This document shows positions 1-4,850 of a DNA stretch of 13,231 nucleotides, in pieces. A model generated the notes under the pieces. It was not told the DNA's origin and ran no database searches. It saw only the letters and a program-made list of their open reading frames with translations. Position 1 is the first letter of the stretch, and each line of letters starts with the position of its first letter. The stretch is from the NCBI GenBank assembly GCA_025935595.1, contig JAICUZ010000039.1, positions 1-13,231 of the forward strand, read 5' to 3'. Source of the DNA: Burkholderiales bacterium. Its GTDB lineage: Bacteria > Actinomycetota > Thermoleophilia > Gaiellales > Gaiellaceae. A program made the translations under genes and the position numbers.

Positions 1-2
1 AG

Positions 3-323
3 CACGGTTGGTTGCTCGTGTACCACGGTGTCAAGGAAACCGTCGCCGGCGGCATTTATCGGGTCGGCCTCGCCCTGCTCGACCTCGACGAGCCGACTCG
101 CGTCGTTCGTCGACTGTCCACCTGGGTTCTCTCCCCGCTCGAGCCCTACGAACGGACCGGGGATGTCCCCAACGTGGTGTTCCCGTGTGGGCTTCTCCAC
201 GACGCAGCAAGCGACGAGGTCCGGCTGTATTACGGCGCCGCAGATAGCTCGATCTGTCTTGCCACCTCGCGACTCGCGGACCTGCTCGACGCATTGCTCG
301 CCACACCGGCGGCCAACGCCTAG
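3..323 (+). CDS. GH130 family glycoside phosphorylase/hydrolase, C-terminal part (5' end outside window)
   Basis: The reading frame is open from base 3 and ends at TAG 321-323, leaving about 106 residues. Recognisable GH130 C-terminal blocks are YHGV followed by YRVGLALLDLDEP, then a WVLSPLEPYE-like segment, GDVPNVVFPCG, and near the end LYYGAADSSICLAT. In this family (beta-1,4-mannosyl-glucose or mannooligosaccharide phosphorylases, five-bladed beta-propeller) these form the last blade and part of the active-site rim. Enzymes of the family act on beta-mannosides in the cytoplasm, usually by phosphorolysis. The exact substrate cannot be read from this end piece. The full protein is normally 300-400 residues, so about two thirds lies upstream of the window. 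No downstream gene on the same strand belongs to its operon; a hairpin follows directly. Confidence 0.85.
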   Translation, partial: HGWLLVYHGVKETVAGGIYRVGLALLDLDEPTRVVRRLSTWVLSPLEPYERTGDVPNVVFPCGLLHDAASDEVRLYYGAADSSICLATSRLADLLDALLATPAANA

Positions 324-324
324 C

Positions 325-348
325 ACGACCGCCGTCGATCGCGGTCGT
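325..348 (+). terminator. Candidate terminator hairpin after the GH130 gene
   Basis: A perfect 8-bp inverted repeat (ACGACCGC 325-332, GCGGTCGT 341-348) with an 8-base loop begins two bases after the GH130 stop codon. There is no T tract after it, which is common for hairpin terminators in high-GC actinobacteria. The position is the main support. Confidence 0.45.
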
Positions 349-439
349 ACAGAAGAGGCAACTCGACTCAGTCCGGCGGCGGCGCTACTTGCCGCGCGGA
401 CTCCGTCTCAACACCGGAAGCTCGTTGACCGCAAGCTAC

Positions 440-467
440 GGCGGAGGGACAGTCTTGCCCCTCCGCC
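440..467. terminator. Candidate bidirectional terminator hairpin between convergent genes
   Basis: A perfect 9-bp inverted repeat (GGCGGAGGG 440-448, CCCTCCGCC 459-467) with a 10-base loop sits midway between the GH130 stop and the sigma-factor stop. It could end transcription from either side. It has no flanking T tract, so the call rests on stem strength and position. Confidence 0.4.
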
Positions 468-609
468 TCGTTGGTTCGCGCCGAATGCCCGCGAGCGTCG
501 AGCGGAGAGATGTGCGCTACGTGCCGCGCCCGGCATCGCTTCGCGCTCGTCGGCTCGGTCGTTGTGTCTTCCGAGGATGTAAGTAGGCGCCCCGGGCGGT
601 CGCGCAACC

Positions 610-1470
610 CTAGGCTGCGTTACGGAGCTTGGCGAGCGCGCGCTCCTCGATCTGACGGACGCGCTCGGCGCTCAGGCCGAGCCGCGCACCGACCTCGGAG
701 AGCTTCTCGGCCGGCACATCGAAGCCGAACCGCGCCTGCACGACCTCCCGCTCCCGTTCGGTCAGCCGGTAGAGAAGCGCCCGGAGCTGCTCGCCGGCCA
801 CTGCGTCGACGACGTCCTCGTAGGCGGCAGCCGAGAGGGGGTCCTCGAGCAGGTCTCCCATTGTTCCGAGCTCACCCTCTGCGTTGTCGATCGGCTCGTC
901 CAGGCTCCGTGGGCGCGCGTCGGCTGCGAGAAGCGCCTCGGCCTGCTCGAGCTCGATGTTCGTCCGGTCGGCCAGCTCGCCGATCTCGGCCGAACGACGC
1001 TCCCCCTGGTAGATGAGCTGGTGCTCGGACTTCAGCTGCGAGAGCTGGCGAAGCGCCTTCGGCGGCAGACGCATCGGGCGCATGAAGTCGCTGCGCGCCT
1101 CCTGCAACGACTGCCTGATCCACCACGTCGCGAAGGCAGCGAACGGCACGCCGCGCGCAGGGTCGAACCGCTCCAGCGCGCGCAACAGCCCGACGATTCC
1201 CTCTTGGAGCAGATCGGCCTGCTCGAGTCCCTCCGTCCGGTATCGGCGCGCTGTCGAGTGGACGAGCGGAAGCAGCCGCCGGATGAGCTCCTCCCGCGCC
1301 GCGTGGTCGCCCCCTTGGGCCCGGCGCGCGAGCTCGTCCGCTTCATCGCCGGAGACCGCTTGCGAGGACTCAGCCTCGTTCCATAGATCCTCTGCGGCGG
1401 CGTCGCTGCTGTGTCCTTCGGCGCGTCCGGCCAGCTCCCGCTTTACCGCCACGCCCCGATCGTGCCACAC
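610..1470 (-). CDS. RNA polymerase sigma-70 family factor, group 2-like (primary-like)
   Basis: A 286-residue sigma factor that directs RNA polymerase core to promoters. Residues 56-125 carry regions 2.1-2.4: LVHSTARRY, DLLQEGIVGLLRALERFDP (the core-binding 2.2 helix) and FAAFATWWIRQSLQEA (the -10 melting/recognition helices). Residues 134-208 fit region 3. Residues 225-283 are region 4, with LTEREREVVQARFG and the -35 helix-turn-helix LSEVGARLGLSAERVRQIEERAL. Region 1.1 is absent and the first 40 residues are an acidic, low-complexity leader, so this is a short alternative (RpoS/SigB/HrdB-paralogue-like) factor rather than the housekeeping one. The start is uncertain: GTG 1470 has a G-rich sequence about 10 bases upstream, but GTG 1452 in the same frame is also possible. 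No anti-sigma gene is adjacent. It follows the zinc-ribbon gene by 45 bases in the same direction, so the two may be cotranscribed. Confidence 0.9.
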   Translation of the reverse strand: MWHDRGVAVKRELAGRAEGHSSDAAAEDLWNEAESSQAVSGDEADELARRAQGGDHAAREELIRRLLPLVHSTARRYRTEGLEQADLLQEGIVGLLRALERFDPARGVPFAAFATWWIRQSLQEARSDFMRPMRLPPKALRQLSQLKSEHQLIYQGERRSAEIGELADRTNIELEQAEALLAADARPRSLDEPIDNAEGELGTMGDLLEDPLSAAAYEDVVDAVAGEQLRALLYRLTEREREVVQARFGFDVPAEKLSEVGARLGLSAERVRQIEERALAKLRNAA

Positions 1471-1515
1471 GGGTGCGCCACCCCCAAACGCCCCATGCGG
1501 AGAACGCGCGGCGCG

Positions 1516-1680
1516 TCAGTTGAAGCGCATCGGCAACGGCCGCTCGCGCCAGCTTCTCTGCCGGCAGATCGGACATTCCGGCGGTTCGCCGCGGACGACG
1601 ACGCCGTAGCCGCAGCCCCCGCACCAGAGGTCGCGTACGAATTGCTGAAGCCTCTGATGCTCCACGTCGCTTGTGCTCAT
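1516..1680 (-). CDS. Rubredoxin-like zinc-ribbon microprotein, 54 residues
   Basis: ATG 1680-1678 to TGA 1518-1516 encodes 54 residues. Two CxxC knuckles are present: C20-G-G-C23 followed by GYG, and C36-P-I-C39. The first knuckle (CGGCGYG) and the second (CPIC) match the rubredoxin/rubrerythrin C-terminal fold, which binds one Fe or Zn by four cysteines. The loop between knuckles is only 12 residues, far shorter than in true rubredoxins (about 30), so a structural zinc ribbon is more likely than an electron carrier. The segment before the knuckles (HQRLQQFVRDLWC) looks helical. A strong AGGGGGG ribosome binding site lies 8 bases upstream of the ATG. It sits between Hsp20 and the sigma factor, all on the minus strand. 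Such ribbons often occur beside stress genes; its partner and role are unknown. Confidence 0.8.
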   Translation of the reverse strand: MSTSDVEHQRLQQFVRDLWCGGCGYGVVVRGEPPECPICRQRSWRERPLPMRFN

Positions 1681-1688
1681 CGAGCCGA

Positions 1689-1695
1689 CCCCCCT
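1689..1695 (-). promoter_or_regulatory. Ribosome binding site of the zinc-ribbon gene
   Basis: The minus strand reads AGGGGGG, 8 bases before ATG 1680. It supports translation of this short gene and fixes its start. Confidence 0.6.
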
Positions 1696-1707
1696 GTCCG
1701 GCGACTG

Positions 1708-1743
1708 AGGGGTCGCGGCGGCAGACGTCCTGCCGCGACCCCT
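1708..1743 (-). terminator. Strong hairpin terminator after hsp20
   Basis: A perfect 12-bp inverted repeat (AGGGGTCGCGGC 1708-1719, GCCGCGACCCCT 1732-1743) with a 12-base spacer that can pair further (GCAG with CTGC). On the minus strand it starts 18 bases after the hsp20 stop codon. No T tract follows. It probably ends or attenuates the ftsH/J/hsp20 transcript ahead of the zinc-ribbon and sigma genes. Confidence 0.7.
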
Positions 1744-1761
1744 GTGCCCTGTGGCTTCGAC

Positions 1762-2196
1762 CTACTTCTCGATCGCCTTCTTCCCAGCCCCGATCGTGAT
1801 CTTCTTCGGCTTCTGCTCGGCCGGCTTCGGGATCCGCAACTCGAGTACGCCATCCTGATAGCCGGCCTCGATCGACTCACTGTTGACGCCCTGAGGAAGA
1901 GTGAGCGTGCGGACGAACGAGCCGTACGGCCGCTCAACGAGCTGCGCCTGCCCCGTCTCCTCCGCAACACGTGAGCCAGAGATCGAGAGCACGTTCTCGT
2001 TGACCTCCAGGTTCACGTCGTCCGCCTTCACTCCCGGCAGGTCGACCCTGACGAGGTACTCGTCCTCGGTTTCGTGCACGTCGACGAGCGGGGTGAAGCC
2101 GGTCACGCGATTCCCGTTCCCTGTGCTTCGCATCAACTCGTCCATCAGCCGGAACGGCGCGGCAAGGAACGGATCGCGGATCAACAGGTTCGTCAT
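1762..2196 (-). CDS. hsp20: Small heat-shock protein, Hsp20/alpha-crystallin family
   Basis: A 144-residue ATP-independent holdase that binds unfolding proteins in the cytoplasm and keeps them refoldable by DnaK/J or degradable by proteases. The N-terminal arm (1-32) is followed by the alpha-crystallin domain (about 33-125): FTPLVDVHETEDEY, the strand YLVRVDLPGV, VLSISGSR, and the family signature AGYQDGVLEL at 111-120. A C-terminal I-x-I anchor (I133-T-I135) supports oligomer assembly. Length is typical. The frame stays open upstream of ATG 2196, but a GGAGGT site 5 bases before this ATG and the family N-terminus (MTNLLIRDPF) fix the start. It lies 73 bases after the J-protein gene and follows ftsH and the J gene in the same direction, forming a proteostasis cluster. 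Confidence 0.95.
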   Translation of the reverse strand: MTNLLIRDPFLAAPFRLMDELMRSTGNGNRVTGFTPLVDVHETEDEYLVRVDLPGVKADDVNLEVNENVLSISGSRVAEETGQAQLVERPYGSFVRTLTLPQGVNSESIEAGYQDGVLELRIPKPAEQKPKKITIGAGKKAIEK

Positions 2197-2201
2197 CCCA
2201 C

Positions 2202-2207
2202 ACCTCC
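2202..2207 (-). promoter_or_regulatory. Ribosome binding site deciding the hsp20 start
   Basis: GGAGGT on the minus strand, 5 bases before ATG 2196. It rules out a longer product made from the open frame that continues upstream through the end of the J-protein gene. Confidence 0.75.
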
Positions 2208-2269
2208 AGTCCGATGATTCGGTCTCATCGAGAAATCGAGTAGGCGCCGTCAAACGCCGTTCAAGCCCG

Positions 2270-2665
2270 TCACCGGTTGGCGCGCAGCATCGAGAGGGCA
2301 AGGCGGAACATCTCCTCGACGTCGCCGACCGGAGACCGTGCATGCGCGGGCTCCGACTCCGCCCGCCGGCCCAGCACGAGGTGCTGTGAACCCGGCGCCG
2401 CGTAGCGCACCGAACCTCCCGGCGTCCCAGCCGTCCGCGGCCGGGCCGGCGGGTGCGATCGGTCGTACACCGCACGACGCCGGGGGTCGCGAAGCACTTG
2501 ATAGGCGTCACTGACCGTCTGGAACCGCTCCGCCGAACCGGCGCCACCGCCGTCTGGATGGCTCGCGCGCGCCGCACGCCTGTACGCGCGGGCAATCTCC
2601 TCGCCCGACGCCTGCCGGGCCACACCGAGGACGAAGTACGGATCCTGAGGCTCGCGACCGGTCAT
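2270..2665 (-). CDS. Small J-domain (DnaJ-like, class III) co-chaperone
   Basis: A 131-residue protein with an N-terminal J domain (about residues 9-69): DPYFVLGV helix I, the helix II AYRRAARASHPDGG with the HPD tripeptide at 36-38 that stimulates DnaK ATPase, and FQTVSDAYQVLRDPRRRAVYD for helices III-IV. There is no Gly/Phe region, no zinc finger and no C-terminal client-binding domain, so it is a class III J protein. The rest (70-110) is a Pro/Ala/Arg-rich linker, ending in a probably amphipathic helix (DVEEMFRLALSMLRANR) that may bind a client or partner. The start at ATG 2665 is supported by an AGAGGT site 9 bases upstream. It stands between ftsH (148 bases upstream) and hsp20 (73 bases downstream). 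No dnaK or grpE is in the window. Confidence 0.9.
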   Translation of the reverse strand: MTGREPQDPYFVLGVARQASGEEIARAYRRAARASHPDGGGAGSAERFQTVSDAYQVLRDPRRRAVYDRSHPPARPRTAGTPGGSVRYAAPGSQHLVLGRRAESEPAHARSPVGDVEEMFRLALSMLRANR

Positions 2666-2674
2666 CCAGATCTC

Positions 2675-2680
2675 ACCTCT
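2675..2680 (-). promoter_or_regulatory. Ribosome binding site of the J-domain gene
   Basis: AGAGGT on the minus strand, 9 bases before ATG 2665. It selects this start over upstream in-frame starts. Confidence 0.6.
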
Positions 2681-2813
2681 TCCTAAGTACGCCCGGCCAC
2701 GAGGCTGCCCAACCCCAGGCCGCCCAACTCGCGTCGAGCGCTTGAACACCGCCTGGCCGCCGACTACAGGTGCGTCGCGATCCGCAAGGTAAGGACCCGT
2801 CGGCGCAGTTTCT

Positions 2814-3575
2814 TCACGTCGCCGCTCCGAAGCCGAAAGCCGCAGTCTGAAGCGGCGACCGCAGATCGGTCTTGTCGCGCGAGATGCCGGCGGCCGCGTA
2901 CGCGTCCTCCTCACCGAGCGTCTCGCGCTCGAGCAACGCGTCCGCCAGCGCGTCGAGCTTCTCCCTGTGCCCGGGCAGGAGTGCTGCGACCTCCTTATCG
3001 GCCGCGCCGACGATTCGGCGCGTTGCCTCGTCGATCAGTTGCTGCGTGTGCGGCGAGACCTCCGGAAACGACGGCCCGCGATCGTCGGGCGGTAGGACGG
3101 TCAGCTTCCCGATGGCGTCGCTCATCCCCCAGCGCCCGACCATGTGACGCGCGATCTGCGTCACCTGCTCGAAGTCCGACTCCGCGCCCGTCGTCGGCTG
3201 GTCGAAGACCAGCTCTTCCGCGGCGCGCCCGCCGAGCGCGACCTTGATCTTCGCGAGTAGCTCCTCTCGGTCGTAGCTGAACCGGTCGTCCTCGGGGGCC
3301 GAGAACGTCACGCCGAGAGCACGGCCGCGCGGGATGATCGAGATCTTCCGCACCGGGTCGGCGCCGGGCGTGAGCATGCCGACGATCGCGTGCCCTCCCT
3401 CGTGGTAAGCCGTCCGGCGGCGATCTTTCTCGCTCAGCATCACTTTTCGCTCGGCGCCGAGAACGATCCGCTCCATCGCATCGGCGAACTCCGACTCGGT
3501 CACCTGCTCACGCCCGCGGCGCGCAGCGAGGAGCGCCGCCTCGTTGACGAGATTCGCGAGGTCGGCGCCGACCAT
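2814..3575 (-). CDS. ftsH: FtsH C-terminal fragment: end of AAA lid plus zinc metalloprotease domain (downstream of frameshift)
   Basis: This 253-residue open frame continues FtsH after a one-base frameshift. It begins MVGADLANLVNEAALLAARR, the AAA lid helices that normally follow the second region of homology. Residues 55-62 contain TAYHEGGH, giving the HExxH zinc site (H58, E59, H62; the usual form is HEAGH). D134 in TTGAESDFEQ is the expected third zinc ligand. Further family blocks are KISIIPRG, ALGVT, GGRAAEELVF and MVGRWGMS. The C-terminus (after about 235) is short and not conserved. The fragment alone lacks membrane anchors and ATPase, so it could act only if joined to the upstream half. 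AUG 3575 has no ribosome binding site and probably is not a true start. With one base restored the whole protein would be 644 residues, a normal FtsH length. Confidence 0.85.
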   Translation of the reverse strand: MVGADLANLVNEAALLAARRGREQVTESEFADAMERIVLGAERKVMLSEKDRRRTAYHEGGHAIVGMLTPGADPVRKISIIPRGRALGVTFSAPEDDRFSYDREELLAKIKVALGGRAAEELVFDQPTTGAESDFEQVTQIARHMVGRWGMSDAIGKLTVLPPDDRGPSFPEVSPHTQQLIDEATRRIVGAADKEVAALLPGHREKLDALADALLERETLGEEDAYAAAGISRDKTDLRSPLQTAAFGFGAAT

Positions 3576-4747
3576 TCCGGCGTCGTTGCCGCCACACGCC
3601 CAAGGTCGACGTCAGGCGCGAGCGGCACTCCACGCACGTGCACGGCGAGGATGGCGTCACGGCCCGGGCCGTCAGGCGGGTTGATCGTCACGCGCCGATC
3701 GAAGCGACCCGGGCGCAGCAGCGCCCGGTCGAGCACGTCCGGGCGGTTCGTCGCGGCGAGCACGATCACACCGGTCGTGGCGTCGAAGCCGTCCATCTCG
3801 GTGAGAATCTGATCCAGCGTCTGCTCGCGCTCGTCGTTGCCGCCGCTGAACCCCGCGACGCCGGAGGTACGCGAGCGACCGATCGCATCCAGCTCGTCGA
3901 TAAACACGATCGACGGGGCCGCCGCTTTCGCATCTTTGAACAGGTCACGGACTCGAGCAGCGCCGACGCCGACGATCGCCTCGACGAACTCCGACGCCGC
4001 CATCGAGAAGAACGGAACGCGAGCCTCCCCGGCAACTGCACGCGCAAGCAGCGTCTTGCCCGTGCCCGGCCCCCCGGACAGCAGGACGCCCCTCGGAATC
4101 CGCGCACCGAGTTTGCGATAGCGGTCGGGATGGCGAAGGAACTCGACGACCTCGGCGAGTTCGTCCTCTGCCTCGTCGATGCCGGCCACGTCGGCGAACG
4201 TCACCTTCACGTCCGTTTCCTCGTACCGGCGCGCCCGCGAGCGGCCGAACGACCCCAGCATGTTCTGCACGCTCCCCGCGCGCCGCATCAGCCAGAAGAG
4301 CAGAAAGACGAACAGGAGCGTCGGCCCGAAGCCGACCAGCAGCGTCTCCCACCACGGCCCGCCGGTGTCGAGCGGCTGTGCGTTCACGACGACCTGCTTC
4401 TGCACGAGCAGTTGCGAGAGGCGGTTCGAGTCGGCGAAGCTCGGGATCTCCGTTTGGAACTTCGCCGTCGGCTTCGACTTTTGGTAGCTCCGCTTCTTCT
4501 TGAACGTCCCCTGGATCGCAGTGCCCTTGGACGTGATCTCGGCGACGTTCCCGGAGCGCACCTGCTGCAGGAAGAACGGGCTGTACGGAACCCGAGTGCG
4601 CGACGGGCCTTCGATCGCGCGCGATCCCGCCCAGTAGTTGATCGCGAAGAGCACGACGACGAACGCGATCCACCACGGCGCGATCCGGAACCGCGGCGGC
4701 GAGGGCCCCGGCTTCTGCGGATCCTTGCTCATGCCCTGGTCGGCCAT
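3500..4747 (-). CDS. ftsH: FtsH N-terminal fragment: membrane anchors, periplasmic domain and AAA+ ATPase (upstream of frameshift)
   Basis: FtsH is a membrane-bound hexameric AAA+ zinc protease that extracts and degrades damaged membrane proteins and some soluble regulators. This frame carries a first transmembrane helix (about 24-41), an external domain (42-133), a second helix (134-154), then the AAA module: DVAGIDEAEDELAEVVEFL, Walker A GGPGTGKT 225-232, Walker B IVFIDELDAIG 280-290, and the second region of homology with TNRPDVLDRALLRPGRFDRR including arginine fingers (332-352). The family ends correctly at VAATTP (390); after that the frame yields 25 unrelated residues and stops at 3500. 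The pore loop reads EAIVGVG instead of the usual E-M-F-V-G-V-G. ATG 4747 was chosen for the family N-terminus; ATG 4730 is possible, and neither has a strong ribosome binding site. It is divergent from copB. Confidence 0.88.
   Translation of the reverse strand: MADQGMSKDPQKPGPSPPRFRIAPWWIAFVVVLFAINYWAGSRAIEGPSRTRVPYSPFFLQQVRSGNVAEITSKGTAIQGTFKKKRSYQKSKPTAKFQTEIPSFADSNRLSQLLVQKQVVVNAQPLDTGGPWWETLLVGFGPTLLFVFLLFWLMRRAGSVQNMLGSFGRSRARRYEETDVKVTFADVAGIDEAEDELAEVVEFLRHPDRYRKLGARIPRGVLLSGGPGTGKTLLARAVAGEARVPFFSMAASEFVEAIVGVGAARVRDLFKDAKAAAPSIVFIDELDAIGRSRTSGVAGFSGGNDEREQTLDQILTEMDGFDATTGVIVLAATNRPDVLDRALLRPGRFDRRVTINPPDGPGRDAILAVHVRGVPLAPDVDLGRVAATTPEWSAPTSRISSTRRRSSLRAAGVSR
3573..3580 (-). other. 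Single-base frameshift site inside ftsH
   Basis: On the minus strand the codons read ACG CCG GAA TGG (T-P-E-W). FtsH proteins have T-P-G-M/F-V-G-A-D here. Restoring one G (CCG GGA ATG GTC) yields T-P-G-M-V-G-A-D and joins both halves exactly, so one G appears missing in a run of G. No slippery heptamer of the X XXY YYZ type is present. Confidence 0.85.
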
Positions 4748-4850
4748 GGCGACGGGACGAGAGTACAACGGTTTTGCCGCCGCGGTCCGATTCCGCGTAC
4801 CGGATTCGAGATAGTGGCCCGATGAGGGCTTTCGAGAACCTCCAGACGAT
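4748..4850. promoter_or_regulatory. Divergent promoter region of ftsH and copB
   Basis: These 103 bases separate the starts of two divergent genes, so both promoters should lie here. It is less GC-rich around 4761-4776 (TACAACGGTTTT). A short inverted repeat CGCGG/CCGCG is at about 4781-4797. I see no convincing -35/-10 pair, CsoR operator or HspR box. Confidence 0.4.

Larger units (their letters stand above)
324..609. other. Gene-free stretch between convergent GH130 and sigma-factor genes
   Basis: These 286 bases lie between the stop codons of two convergent genes. The short open frames in it resemble no family I know and lack good ribosome binding sites. Besides the two hairpins listed separately, I see no RNA gene, repeat array or att-like sequence. 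Confidence 0.6.

Noticed and set aside
324..609. Small genes or a tRNA in the GH130/sigma gap
   Set aside because: The open frames there are mutually overlapping, low-complexity and without ribosome binding sites; no tRNA cloverleaf or T-loop sequence could be made.
1762..2625. A J-tail/Hsp20 fusion protein of about 287 residues
   Set aside because: The upstream part of that frame overlaps the J-protein gene out of frame, and hsp20 has its own GGAGGT site and a family-like N-terminus at 2196.
2197..2813. HspR (HAIR) or HrcA (CIRCE) operators upstream of hsp20 or the J gene
   Set aside because: CTTGAAC occurs at 2741-2747 (+) and in the hsp20 upstream region (-), and TCGAGCGCTTGA is nearly palindromic, but no CTTGAGT-N7-ACTCAAG or CIRCE pair is present.
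3570..3585. Programmed -1 frameshifting in ftsH
   Set aside because: A -1 shift after GAA would restore the frame, but there is no slippery heptamer, and no obvious downstream stimulatory structure or internal Shine-Dalgarno. A plain one-base deletion or sequencing error is simpler.
3638..4825. Long plus-strand open frame opposite ftsH (about 395 codons)
   Set aside because: Its product is Arg/Glu/His-rich with no family resemblance. It arises from GC-biased codons of ftsH on the other strand.
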